Notes: generated by a model from the sequence alone, not told the origin. A stretch of DNA of 64,000 bases from Nocardiopsis sp. N85 (GCF_028882275.1 NZ_JARBUT010000010.1:185673-249672), one strand, 5' to 3'; shown: positions 36,045-44,409, counted from the first letter of the stretch. A program made the numbers and translations.

Positions 36045-36779
36045 GTGACCGAGTACCACGATCCCTACCAGCGCTCCGGCCGGTACCTCGACATCATGAT
36101 CGCCGGCTGGTGGGAGCACCACGGCGCGACCGTCGCCGAGGCCCTGCGCGAACTACCGGCGGGCCCCGTCGTCGACGCCGGGGCCGGAGGCGGCCACGGC
36201 ACCCGGCTCATCGCACGCACCCTGCCCGGCACCCCGATCCTGGCCGTCGAACCCTCCCCCGTCCTGATCGCGGTCCTGCTCTCCCGCGTCGCCGACGACC
36301 CGGACCTGCGGCCCCGGGTGACCGTCGACGGCGACGACCTGCTCGCCGCCCGCCTGCCCGAGCGCATCGGCGGCATGATCATGGCCAACCTCATCGGCCA
36401 CTTCAGCCCCCACGAACGCGACCGCCTCTGGGAGGACCTGGCCCCCCGTCTGGCACCGGGCGCGTTCATCCTGGTCAACCTGCCCCCGCCCACCGCACCC
36501 GCGCACGTCGAACGCGCGGCCATGAGCGAGATCCGCGTCGGCGACCGCACCTACCTCGGATGGGCCGCGGCCGAACCCGCCGGTGACGAACGCCTCTCCT
36601 GGCACATGACCTACGAGACCCGGGAGGGCGACCGGGTCATCTCCACCGACGACGTCCACTACGACTGGTGGACCGTCTCGGAGGACTCCCTGCGCGCCGA
36701 GACCGCGCCCCACCGCCTGACCGTCGTCCCCCACGGCCCCGCCGAGGCCGGCCTCCACAAGATCCTCCGGGAGTCCTGA
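36045..36779 (+). CDS. SAM-dependent methyltransferase, paralog of 16068-16802
   Basis: A 244-residue class I methyltransferase from a GTG with AGGAGG eight bases upstream. Motif I is VVDAGAGGGHGTR, followed by AVEPSP. It aligns over its length with the methyltransferase inside the NRPS operon, which has the same length. Zur box 5 lies 44 nt upstream and the zinc GTPase gene follows after 4 nt, so it belongs to the zinc-starvation response. It may act on the metallophore (for example the catechol or a terminal group); no substrate motif is visible. Confidence 0.8.
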   Translation: MTEYHDPYQRSGRYLDIMIAGWWEHHGATVAEALRELPAGPVVDAGAGGGHGTRLIARTLPGTPILAVEPSPVLIAVLLSRVADDPDLRPRVTVDGDDLLAARLPERIGGMIMANLIGHFSPHERDRLWEDLAPRLAPGAFILVNLPPPTAPAHVERAAMSEIRVGDRTYLGWAAAEPAGDERLSWHMTYETREGDRVISTDDVHYDWWTVSEDSLRAETAPHRLTVVPHGPAEAGLHKILRES

Positions 36780-36783
36780 GCCC

Positions 36784-37995
36784 ATGAGCGCACTCACCGA
36801 ACTACCGGTCACCGTGCTGTCCGGTTTCCTCGGCGCCGGGAAGACCACCCTGCTCAACCACCTCCTGAACAACCTCGACGGCCTGCGCGTCGCCGTCATC
36901 GTCAACGACATGAGCGAGATCAACATCGACGCCTCGCTGGTCCGCGACGCTGGGCACCTGACCCGGACCGACGAGCGCCTGGTGGAGATGACCAACGGCT
37001 GCATCTGCTGCACCCTGCGCGACGACCTGCTCGAAGAGGTCTCCCGCCTCGCCGAGCAGGGCCGGTTCGACCACCTGCTCATCGAGTCCAGCGGCATCTC
37101 CGAGCCCATGCCCGTCGCGGCCACCTTCGCCGTCCCCGGCCCGGACGGGACCCCCCTCCTGGAAGGGGCCCGCCTGGACACCATGGTGTCGGTGGTCGAC
37201 GCGGCGAACTTCCTCACCGAACTCGACAAGGGCGACGACCTGGTCGAACGCGGACTGGACGCCTACGAGGACGACGAGCGCACCATCAGCGACCTGCTCG
37301 TCGACCAGGTCGAGTTCGCCGACCTGCTCCTGATCAGCAAGACCGACCTGGTCGGCGACGAGGAGGCCGACCGGGTGGAGGCCGCCGTGCGGCGCCTCAA
37401 CCCCCTGGCCCGCGTCCTGCGCGTCGCGCACGGGCGCGTGGACCCCGCCGAGCTGATCGGGGCGGACCTGTTCGACCTCGAACGCGCCTCCCGCGCCCCG
37501 GGGTGGGTGGCCGAACTCAACGGCGACCACGTCCCCGAGACCGAGGAGTACGGGATCTCCAGCCTGGTCTTCCGGGCCGACCGCCCCTTCCACCCCGGCC
37601 GCCTGTGGGACCTGGTCTCCTCCGGCTTCGAGGACGGACGGTACGGCACCGTCCTGCGCGCCAAGGGCTTCTTCTGGCTGGCCACCCGCAGCCGGACCAC
37701 CGGCCTGTGGTCGCAGGCGGGCCCCGTGGCCCGTTTCGAACCGGCCGGTGTGTGGGACCCCGCCGACGGGCCCACCCTCGGATACGAGCCCGAGGACCTG
37801 GTGGACACCGAACCGGTGGAACCCCACCAGGAACTGGTGTTCATCGGCACCGCCCTCCGGCGCGCGGAACTGGAGGAGGCCCTGCGCCTCTGCCTGCTCA
37901 CCGATGACGAACTCGCCTCGCCGTGGCAGGGGCTCCCCGACCCCTTCCCCGTCTGGGACGTCCACGGCCTGCACGCCCACCACCAGCACGCCTGA
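36784..37995 (+). CDS. COG0523 zinc chaperone GTPase (CobW/ZigA/YciC-like)
   Basis: A 403-residue GTPase with every expected motif: P-loop SGFLGAGKTTL, GCICCTLRDDL metal site, Walker B-region LLIESSGISEPMP, base-recognition SKTD, and a CobW_C domain. The C-terminus ends in a histidine cluster (HGLHAHHQHA) that may bind zinc. Members induced by zinc limitation pass zinc to client enzymes using GTP. It forms a two-gene operon with the methyltransferase under Zur box 5. Compare with the P-loop-less relative at 3519: the window holds one active and one degenerate version. Confidence 0.92.
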   Translation: MSALTELPVTVLSGFLGAGKTTLLNHLLNNLDGLRVAVIVNDMSEINIDASLVRDAGHLTRTDERLVEMTNGCICCTLRDDLLEEVSRLAEQGRFDHLLIESSGISEPMPVAATFAVPGPDGTPLLEGARLDTMVSVVDAANFLTELDKGDDLVERGLDAYEDDERTISDLLVDQVEFADLLLISKTDLVGDEEADRVEAAVRRLNPLARVLRVAHGRVDPAELIGADLFDLERASRAPGWVAELNGDHVPETEEYGISSLVFRADRPFHPGRLWDLVSSGFEDGRYGTVLRAKGFFWLATRSRTTGLWSQAGPVARFEPAGVWDPADGPTLGYEPEDLVDTEPVEPHQELVFIGTALRRAELEEALRLCLLTDDELASPWQGLPDPFPVWDVHGLHAHHQHA

Positions 37996-38120
37996 CCGTC
38001 GCGCCACCGGCCCCGCCGCCCGCCCCGACCGGCCGCCCGTCCCGGACGTGTCGGTCCGTTCGGGGAGATCGCCGCGGGCGACCGGACGCGCACCCGTGAC
38101 CTCGGGGGGCATCCGAGCCG

Positions 38121-38195
38121 GCCCGCGCCCCGGTCACCGCGCACGAGGTGGTCGGCGATCGGCCCCACCGACCGGTCCACCACCCCCGGCGCGCG
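38121..38195. repeat. Partial duplicate of the 3' end of the hydrolase gene
   Basis: About 75 bp here closely matches 38265-38339, which is the C-terminal coding end of the hydrolase gene at 38256-39173. The two copies are offset by 144 bp in the same orientation; the first 39 bases are identical and the rest is diverged. This copy is outside the gene, in the 260-bp gap after the COG0523 gene, so it looks like a decayed tandem duplication. Nothing else coding is seen in 37996-38255. Confidence 0.7.
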
Positions 38196-38255
38196 GCGGT
38201 GCACCGCGTCCTCGGGCGGGCCCGCGCTCCGGGGCGCGGGCCCGCCCGACCGCCG

Positions 38256-39173
38256 TCAGTGTCGGCCCGCGCCCCGGTCACCGCGCACGAGGTGGTCGGC
38301 GATGAGCCCCACCAGCCGCTCCACCACCCCCGGCGCGAGATGGTGCGCCATGCCCTCGACCTCCACGTGTCGGGCCCCCGGCACCGCCCGCGCCGTGGCC
38401 CGACCGCCGCTCGGATGGACCATCCGGTCGGTGTCCCCGTGGACCACGAGCGTGGGCGCGGTGATCCGGGCCAGCTCCGCCGTCCGATCCCCCGACGCGT
38501 GGATCGCCCCGATCTGCCGGGGCACGCCACCGCGTGACCGGACCCCTCCGGACCGCTCCCACGCCCGGGCGGCCCAGGCGACCTCCTCGTCCCGATCCGG
38601 CGGGAAGACCGCCGAACCGATGTGCGCCAACATCGCCAGATGCCGCTCCACCGACTCCTGGGCCGTGCGCGCGGGCCGCTTGCCCATGCGCGCCAGCGTC
38701 GACCACGCCACCCGCCCCACCCCTCGATCCCCCGTGGTGGAGAAGATCGAGGTGAGCGTGGCGACCCGGTCGGGGTGACGGGCCGCGACGGTCTGACCGA
38801 TCATGCCGCCCATCGACATCCCCACCAGGTGCGCCCGCGCGATGCCCAGGTGGTCGAGCAGGCCCACCGTGTCGGCGGCCATGTCGCCCAGGTCGTAGGA
38901 GTCCGGGCGGGCGCGCCCGAGCAGGGAGTGCAGCGGGCTCGGCGGGGGCGTCGCGATCCGGGTGGAACGTCCCGCGTCCCGGTTGTCGAACACGATCACC
39001 CGCGACCCGCGTTCGAGGAGCCCCTCGACCATCCGCCGGGGCCACGACGTCAGGTCCAGGCCCAGCCCGGCGACGAGCAGCACCGGCGCCCCGTCCGCGG
39101 GCCCCTCCACGCGGTGGCAGATCCGCGGACCGCCCGGCAGGTCCGCGAACAGGTCCGGCCCGGCACCGGTCAC
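38256..39173 (-). CDS. Alpha/beta hydrolase
   Basis: A 305-residue alpha/beta-fold hydrolase. The oxyanion region reads LLVAGLGLDLTSWP, the nucleophile elbow GMSMGG, the acid is in VVHGDTDRMV, and the catalytic His lies in EGMAHHLAPG. 'VIFDNRDAGRSTR' is usual for the RdmC/esterase-like group. The GTG at 39173 overlaps the monooxygenase stop (GTGA), so it probably cleaves the ester or lactone that the partner makes. The 3' end is duplicated downstream. Confidence 0.85.
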   Translation of the reverse strand: MTGAGPDLFADLPGGPRICHRVEGPADGAPVLLVAGLGLDLTSWPRRMVEGLLERGSRVIVFDNRDAGRSTRIATPPPSPLHSLLGRARPDSYDLGDMAADTVGLLDHLGIARAHLVGMSMGGMIGQTVAARHPDRVATLTSIFSTTGDRGVGRVAWSTLARMGKRPARTAQESVERHLAMLAHIGSAVFPPDRDEEVAWAARAWERSGGVRSRGGVPRQIGAIHASGDRTAELARITAPTLVVHGDTDRMVHPSGGRATARAVPGARHVEVEGMAHHLAPGVVERLVGLIADHLVRGDRGAGRH

Positions 39174-40669
39174 GTCGTCACCGCCCTCGCGGACACCGCC
39201 GAGCGGGAGAAGCGCAACTCGGGGTCGACCACGTCGTCCACCCGCAACAGCGTCACGTCGGAGTGGTAGCTCATCGAGGTCAGCCACGGCATGCGATCCC
39301 CCTGTCTCGGCAACCCGTCCACCGCGCGGCGCACGTACCCGGCGGCGAAGTCCAACAGCGGCCGCGTCGCCATGTCCGGGTCGGCCGGCTCGGGACGGCA
39401 CGTATCGTACCCGTGGGCGTCCATGTGCGTCAGCAGCCGACAGAAGTGCTCGCACAACAGGCCGATCTTCAACGTCCACGACGCGTTGGTGTACCCGATG
39501 GCGAACGCCAGGTTGGGCACCCCGGACAACATCATCCCCTTGTAGGCGACGGTGTCGGCGAGCCGCACCGGCTCCCCGTCGACCGTCAGCTCCACCCCGC
39601 CGAAGGCCTGGAGGTTCAGCCCGGTGGCGGTGACGATGACGTCGGCCTCGATCTCCCGCCCGGATTCCAGCATCAGGCCCCGCTCCGTGAAGGCGGCGAT
39701 CCGATCGGTCACCACCGACGCCCTCCCCGACCGGATGGCCCGGAAGAAGTCACCGTCGGGGGCCGCGCACAACCGCTGGTCCCACGGATCGTAGGGCGGG
39801 TTGAAGTGCTCGTCGACCGGATAACCCTCGGGCAGCCGCGACGCGACGACCCGGCGGATGAGCCTCCGGGACGCCCTGGGGAAGCGTCGGCAGAAACGCC
39901 AGACCGCGGTGCCCTTCCAGATGTTCTTGCGCCGCGCCAGCCGGTAGCCCCGTTCCTCGCCGAACACCCTGCGCAACAGGTCGGCCAGGGCGTCGCCCCG
40001 GGGCACGGGCATGACGTAGGTGGGGGTGCGCTGCACCATCGTGACGTGCCCCGCGGTCCCGGCCATCGCCGGCACCAACGTGACGGCCGTCGCCCCACTG
40101 CCGATCACCACCACCCGCTTCCCGGCGTAGTCCAGGTCCTCCGGCCAGTGCTGGGGGTGCACGATCGTGCCGCCGAACCGTTCCCGCCCCTCGAAACGCG
40201 GGGTGTACCCCTCGTCGTAGCGGTAGTACCCGGCCGCCGAGAACAGCCACCCGGCGCTCAGCAGCACCCGCTCACCGGTGTCGACGCGCTCCACGTCGAC
40301 CAGCCAGCGCGCCTCCTCGCTCGACCACGACGCCCCCACCATCCGGTGGTGGTGGCGGATGTGCGGCTCCAGGTCGTCCTCGGCGATCGCCTCGCGCAGA
40401 TAGGCCAGGATGCGGTCCGCGTCGGCGATCGCCTGCCGGTCCCGCCACGGCTTGAACTCGTACCCGAAGGTGTGCAGGTCCGAATCCGACCGGATGCCCG
40501 GGTAACGGAACAGGTCCCAGGTGCCGCCCGAGGCCGCGCGGGCCTCCAGGATCGCGAACCCCTTCTCCGGGTGATGCTCCTTCAGGTAGTGTCCGGCCCC
40601 GATCCCGGAGATCCCCGCCCCGATGACGAGCACGTCCAGGTGCTCCACAGGTGTCCGCTCACCGCTCAT
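39170..40669 (-). CDS. Flavin-containing Baeyer-Villiger-type monooxygenase
   Basis: A 499-residue FAD/NADPH monooxygenase. The FAD motif is GAGISGIG near residue 17; the Baeyer-Villiger fingerprint FGGTIVHPQHWPED and the NADPH motif VVIGSGATA follow. The ATG at 40669 has GGAGGA about nine bases upstream. It inserts oxygen into ketones or oxidises related carbonyls. It is translationally coupled to an alpha/beta hydrolase and divergent from a PucR-like regulator, an arrangement that suggests an inducible ketone-to-ester-to-acid/alcohol route. The substrate is not evident. Confidence 0.88.
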   Translation of the reverse strand: MSGERTPVEHLDVLVIGAGISGIGAGHYLKEHHPEKGFAILEARAASGGTWDLFRYPGIRSDSDLHTFGYEFKPWRDRQAIADADRILAYLREAIAEDDLEPHIRHHHRMVGASWSSEEARWLVDVERVDTGERVLLSAGWLFSAAGYYRYDEGYTPRFEGRERFGGTIVHPQHWPEDLDYAGKRVVVIGSGATAVTLVPAMAGTAGHVTMVQRTPTYVMPVPRGDALADLLRRVFGEERGYRLARRKNIWKGTAVWRFCRRFPRASRRLIRRVVASRLPEGYPVDEHFNPPYDPWDQRLCAAPDGDFFRAIRSGRASVVTDRIAAFTERGLMLESGREIEADVIVTATGLNLQAFGGVELTVDGEPVRLADTVAYKGMMLSGVPNLAFAIGYTNASWTLKIGLLCEHFCRLLTHMDAHGYDTCRPEPADPDMATRPLLDFAAGYVRRAVDGLPRQGDRMPWLTSMSYHSDVTLLRVDDVVDPELRFSRSAVSARAVTT

Positions 40670-40738
40670 GTACCGCTTCCTCCGATTCCCGCGCCGATAC
40701 CACCTTGTGTGATGCGCTCCCTCTTGTGCCAGAGCACC

Positions 40739-40769
40739 GTGCACCACGATCCTGGTCGATGTGGTGCAC
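40739..40769. promoter_or_regulatory. Inverted repeat, probable operator of the PucR-like regulator
   Basis: GTGCACCAC (40739-40747) and GTGGTGCAC (40761-40769) are perfect 9-bp arms separated by 13 bp. The repeat sits between the divergent monooxygenase and regulator genes and overlaps the regulator's first codons if the GTG at 40761 is used. Operator function is inferred from position. Confidence 0.55.
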
Positions 40770-42002
40770 AACGCTGCGGGCGACCCTCCCTGGCCCCGCC
40801 CCTCCCCTCGGACACTCCACCTGCTGCGACGCGGGGCGGAACTCGCCCTGGATCCCCCGGCCGCGTGGATCGACGAACTCCACGCCGCCTCCCTGGGCGG
40901 CGAACGCATGCGACCGGCCGCCGAGGACCCGGCCCTGGCCGAGGGGATCCGCCGCGCCAACGTGGCCAACCTGCGGCACTGGGCCGCGGCCAACATCGCC
41001 CGCCCCGGCGAACGGGTGCCCGCCAACACCGGCCCCGAACCCCTGGAGGCCGGCCGCGACCTGGTCCGACGCGGTCTCGACGAGGGCGCCCTGGACGCCT
41101 TCCGCGCCGGGCAGAACGTCGCCTGGCGCCACTGGATGAACGTCTGCTTCGGCCTGACCTCCGACCCCGACGAACTGCGCGCCCTCCTCGACGTCTCCGC
41201 CCTGTCCATCAACACGTTCATCGACGACACCATCTCCGCCCTGTCCGAACGTATGCGCGCCGAACGCGAGGAGCTCACCCGCGGCACCCACGCCGAACGC
41301 CGGGCCGCCGTCACCCTCCTGTTGGAGGGCGCCCCCATCGGCCGCGACCGCGCCGAGAGCCGGCTGCGCCACCCCCTGTCCGGGCCGCACACCGCCGCCA
41401 TCGTCCGGGGCGACCCGGGGACCACGCCCGACCACCTGGAGGCCGCCGCCGAGGCCGTCGCCCGCGCCGGTGGCGCCGACCACCGGCTCACGGTCATCGC
41501 CGGCGCCACCGTCCTGTGGGTCTGGCTGCCGATCGCCACCGCCCCGCCCCGGGAGCGGCTGGCCGCCGAACTCACCGCCCACCCTCGGGTCCGCGTGGCC
41601 GTGGGCCGCCCGGGCAGGGGCGTGGACGGCTTCCGCCGCAGCCACTTCGACGCGGCCGCGACCCAGCGCATGCTCGCGGGCGCGCCGTCCCGACGGTTCG
41701 CCCGTTACGAGGACGTCCAGCTCGCCGCCCTGTTCGCCGACGCCGCGCCCGGGGTGGAGGAGTTCCTGCACGACACCCTGGGCGAACTCATGACCGCCGA
41801 CCCCGCCCTGCGCGAGACGGCCCTGACCTACATACGGTCCCTGGGCAACACCACGCTCACGGCCGAACGCTCCTACACCCACCGCAACACGGTGGTACGC
41901 CGCCTGAACCGCGTCGACGAACTCCTGCCCCGGCCCTTGGACGAGAACCCGGTCGACGTCGCCGTCGCCCTCGAACTCCTACGCTGGCACTCCGTTCCGT
42001 GA
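40761..42002 (+). CDS. PucR/CdaR-family transcriptional regulator
   Basis: A 413-residue regulator: an N-terminal region without clear domains, a GGDEF-like middle segment as in CdaR proteins, and a C-terminal PucR helix-turn-helix. The latter is recognised by 'LRETALTYIRSLGNTTLTAE' followed by HRNTVVRRLNRVDELL. The start is uncertain: GTG at 40761 or 40764, with no strong ribosome-binding site. Divergent orientation to the monooxygenase-hydrolase pair suggests local control of those genes. Confidence 0.8.
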   Translation: MVHNAAGDPPWPRPSPRTLHLLRRGAELALDPPAAWIDELHAASLGGERMRPAAEDPALAEGIRRANVANLRHWAAANIARPGERVPANTGPEPLEAGRDLVRRGLDEGALDAFRAGQNVAWRHWMNVCFGLTSDPDELRALLDVSALSINTFIDDTISALSERMRAEREELTRGTHAERRAAVTLLLEGAPIGRDRAESRLRHPLSGPHTAAIVRGDPGTTPDHLEAAAEAVARAGGADHRLTVIAGATVLWVWLPIATAPPRERLAAELTAHPRVRVAVGRPGRGVDGFRRSHFDAAATQRMLAGAPSRRFARYEDVQLAALFADAAPGVEEFLHDTLGELMTADPALRETALTYIRSLGNTTLTAERSYTHRNTVVRRLNRVDELLPRPLDENPVDVAVALELLRWHSVP

Positions 42003-42097
42003 TACCAGCGGGTACAGAGAACAGAACATCCGCCTTTACGAGGTAGATTCACCAGATTCCACCCATACCGCCTCCTTCGAGGACCGCCCGGGAGACC

Positions 42098-42302
42098 TGT
42101 CGGCGAGCGTTCAGATGGGTTCCGGCACTGATTCGTGGTGCGGTGACAGTCCGTCGCCCAGAGGGGGTGGAGGACACGGATGCGCAGGAGGTCGAGGTCG
42201 GCTCGGCCGAACATCCGCCTCTTGAGCATCCTGATCTCTTTCACGGTGCCCTCCACCGCTCCGGAGCCGTGGGGCAGGCCCAGACCGGCGCGGACCGCCG
42301 AG
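42098..42302 (-). mobile_element. ISL3-family element remnant, 3' end (copy 1)
   Basis: The minus strand encodes the C-terminal end of an ISL3-type transposase (SGAVEGTVKEIRMLKRRMFG, then RADLDLLRIRVLHPLW), followed by the IS terminal region up to 42098. All upstream transposase sequence is missing. The segment is about 200 bp and nearly identical, in inverted orientation, to 49397-49598. The high identity argues for recent activity of the parent element. Confidence 0.8.
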
Positions 42303-42305
42303 CAC

Positions 42306-42712
42306 GTGGCCTTCCAGGCTCGTGACTTGGCCGATTCCGATTACGTACATGTGTGGGCCGACGGAGTCCACCCCAAGATCCGCCTGTCCCAGACGCACTC
42401 CTGCCCCCTGGTCCTGATGGGCGTCCGCGTCGACGGGACCAAGGAACCGATCGCGATCGCCGAGGGCCGTGCGCGAGTCGACCGAGTCGTGGGCGGATCC
42501 GCTGCGGGACTGCCGCCGGCGCGGGATGCGCGACCCGATGCTCGTTGTCGGCGACGGAGCTATGGGATCGTGGCGGGCCCTGGCGGAGGTGTTCCCCGCC
42601 GCCAGGCACCAAAGATGCTGGGTTCACAAAACCCGCAACGTCATGAACGCGCTTCCGAAATCCGCGCACCCCGGCGCCAGGAAGGCCCTCCAGGAGGTCT
42701 ACAACGCTGAGG
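42306..42712 (+). mobile_element. IS256-family transposase remnant, frameshifted
   Basis: Two frames carry adjoining parts of an IS256/mutator transposase: first 'VHVWADGVHPKIRLSQTHSC' with 'GVRVDGTKEPIAIAEG', then, after a frame change near 42470, 'MLVVGDGAMGSWRALAEVFP' and 'RHQRCWVHKTRNVMNALPKS'. Both ends of the gene are absent. It directly abuts the ISL3 remnant on the left and the stop codon of the kinase gene on the right (42715), so it marks a rearrangement junction. Confidence 0.8.
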
Positions 42713-42714
42713 AT

Positions 42715-43227
42715 TCACGACGCCGGGGCCAAAAGTTCCAGGGCCCTCGCGACGTTCGACGGCACATCGATCACACTGTCCAACACCAACCGGTCACCGG
42801 CCCACGGGGCGAACTCCTCCCGCCGCCGCTCCACCGCCTCCCACGTCGGCTCATGGAAACCCTCAATCCCCCGGGACCGGCCTTCGAGCCGCCCGCGGTG
42901 CACCGCCGGATCCGAACACACCACCTCGATGAACACCACCGGCACACCATGACGAACCGCCAGCGACCGCCACTGCTCCCGGGCCTCCTCCACCGCGTTG
43001 ACCGCATCGATGATCACTGTCTGGCCAAGGGCCAGCACACCGTCGGCCACGGCCTCGGCCACGGCATACGCCGCAAGACCCGTGGGCTGACCGCGAGCCA
43101 CCCCCGCACGCCACATCGCCGCCTCGATCGGATCCACCGACACGACCGGAGCGGCCAACTCACGCCCCAACGACTCGGCGACCGAGCTCTTCCCCGCGCC
43201 AGGCAGCCCCGCCATCGCGATCAACAT
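42715..43227 (-). CDS. Small P-loop kinase (AAA_33-like)
   Basis: A 170-residue P-loop kinase-like protein. Walker A is MAGLPGAGKSSVAE near the N-terminus, followed by VVSVDPIEAAMW and the 'GQTVIIDAVNAVEEAREQW' segment seen in predicted ATP-dependent kinases of this family. The ATG at 43227 has GAGGG eight to twelve bases upstream. The final codons lie only a few bases from an IS256 remnant, so the natural C-terminus may have been altered. The phosphoryl acceptor is unknown. Confidence 0.8.
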   Translation of the reverse strand: MLIAMAGLPGAGKSSVAESLGRELAAPVVSVDPIEAAMWRAGVARGQPTGLAAYAVAEAVADGVLALGQTVIIDAVNAVEEAREQWRSLAVRHGVPVVFIEVVCSDPAVHRGRLEGRSRGIEGFHEPTWEAVERRREEFAPWAGDRLVLDSVIDVPSNVARALELLAPAS

Positions 43228-43401
43228 GAACACACCCTCGCATACCCAACCGGCCCGCCCATCCAGCGGCCGCACCACATCCACAGGATTTGACAATTGC
43301 TCGCCTTTCGGGCGTGGGCGTCCCCGCGGGGTCAGTGGCCCCGGCACGGTGAGGACGCGCGTGCGTTCGCGATGTGGATCGTCCTCACCTCCCCGGTCGT
43401 G

Positions 43402-43449
43402 GTCGCCCGCCCACGGTGGCGGCGGCCCCGTGGGCGGGCGACGGTTTTT
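43402..43449 (+). terminator. Hairpin followed by T tract
   Basis: Perfect 15-bp arms (43402-43416, 43428-43442) with an 11-nt loop are followed by GGTTTTT. A T tract is rare in this DNA, so it looks like a true intrinsic terminator for plus-strand transcription, although no intact plus-strand gene lies just upstream. It may belong to a lost gene. Confidence 0.6.
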
Positions 43450-43452
43450 CAG

Positions 43453-43545
43453 CGGGTGTCGGTGACGCGCTTGTCGTCGCCGTCCTTGTCGATGGTGAAG
43501 GAGTCCACCACGGTGCCGTCGGCGGTGCGGGTGCGCGGACCGGTG
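43453..43545 (-). pseudogene. Short orphan C-terminal coding fragment
   Basis: On the minus strand an open stretch ending at a TGA (43453-43455) reads ...RTADGTVVDSFTIDKDGDDK and then RVTDTR. It looks like the tail of a longer protein whose remainder is missing. The family is not recognised. It lies between the kinase gene and an IS5-like remnant. Confidence 0.3.
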
Positions 43546-43578
43546 GGCCGTCCTCGCACCCGACCGGACGCGGCCGCC

Positions 43579-43671
43579 GCCGACACGGCGCACTCCTCCC
43601 GCGAGAACCGCGCCTACCTGCGCAGACGGGGCATCAAGGCGGTCATCCCGGAGAAGAGGGCCCAGGCCTCG
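43579..43671 (+). mobile_element. IS5-like transposase fragment
   Basis: A plus-strand stretch reads ADTAHSSRENRAYLRRRGIK followed by AVIPEKRAQ, which resembles the 'DKAYSSR...LRRRGI.AVIP' segment of IS5-family DDE transposases. Only about 30 residues survive, ending inside a large hairpin. It adds to the evidence for repeated IS traffic at 42-44 kb. Confidence 0.5.
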
Positions 43672-43711
43672 CGACCACGGGAAGTCGCCCCGTGGTCGCG
43701 AGGCCTGGGCC
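43659..43711. terminator. Large perfect hairpin
   Basis: Perfect 23-bp arms (43659-43681, 43689-43711) with a 7-nt loop. It could end transcription entering from either side and so insulate the ECF41 promoter at 43800. Confidence 0.6.
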
Positions 43712-43799
43712 TGTGGCCGGGCGTCGGCGACGGGTCCGGCTGGGAGCACCGGGGTGGCCGCGGACCTCCTCCGAAACCGGCGGATTCTTTTCCCGGAGC

Positions 43800-43826
43800 G
43801 GTCACACATCCACGGCGGGACTCGTC
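43800..43826 (+). promoter_or_regulatory. ECF41-type promoter of the AhpD-like gene
   Basis: GGTCACA, 16 bases, then CGTC. This matches the published ECF41 target pattern (TGTCACA-N16-CGTC). It lies 51 nt upstream of the start at 43878 and is followed by ATAGGG, shared with the promoter at 45316. Confidence 0.8.
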
Positions 43827-43877
43827 ATAGGGGTGTCTCCAGCGAACGGCGCTGGACACGACGGCAGGAGAGAGACG

Positions 43878-44345
43878 ATGCAGACCGTGCAGGCCCGCAT
43901 GGGCAACCCGGCGATGACCGTTCCCGGCGCGATGCCTGCGCTGATGGCCCTGGGCAAGTCCGTACAGAAGGCGGGAGTACCCAAGACCACACTCGAACTG
44001 GTCAACTTGCGGGCCAGTCAGATCAACGGCTGCGCGGTGTGCGTGCACATGCACTCCAGCGACCTGAGCAAGGCGGGCGAGTCGAACGAGCGCGTCTTCG
44101 CGGTGGCGGCCTGGCGCGACGCTCCCTTCTTCACCGACGCCGAGCGCGCCGCGCTGGCGCTGGCCGAGTCCGTCACGCGTGTCGGCGACAGTTCCGAGCA
44201 GGTGTCCGACGAGGTCTGGGAGGAGGTCTCCCGCCACTACGACGAGGCGGCGGTCGCGGCCCTGGTCCTGGCGATCGCCACGGTCAACCTGTGGAACCGC
44301 GTGAACGCCGCTACCCGGCAGGTCGCGGGCGCGGCCTGGGCCTGA
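43878..44345 (+). CDS. Carboxymuconolactone decarboxylase/AhpD-like protein
   Basis: A 155-residue all-helical CMD-family protein with the redox pair CAVC in 'INGCAVCVHMHSSDL', as in AhpD-type peroxidase partners. GGAGAGAGA precedes the ATG. Genes of this family are the classic partner of ECF41 sigma factors, and the gene has an ECF41-type promoter upstream and the sigma gene convergent downstream. It probably acts in reduction of peroxides or a related redox task; the decarboxylase name is only a family label. Confidence 0.9.
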   Translation: MQTVQARMGNPAMTVPGAMPALMALGKSVQKAGVPKTTLELVNLRASQINGCAVCVHMHSSDLSKAGESNERVFAVAAWRDAPFFTDAERAALALAESVTRVGDSSEQVSDEVWEEVSRHYDEAAVAALVLAIATVNLWNRVNAATRQVAGAAWA

Positions 44346-44375
44346 GGCCCACCCGCGGACTCTCCACCTGCGTCC

Positions 44376-44409
44376 GGGGCCCTCACTCCGCGAGGGGAGT
44401 GAGGGCCCC
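44376..44409. terminator. Bidirectional hairpin between the AhpD-like and sigma genes
   Basis: Perfect 14-bp arms (44376-44389, 44396-44409) with a 6-nt loop lie between two convergent genes. Confidence 0.78.
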
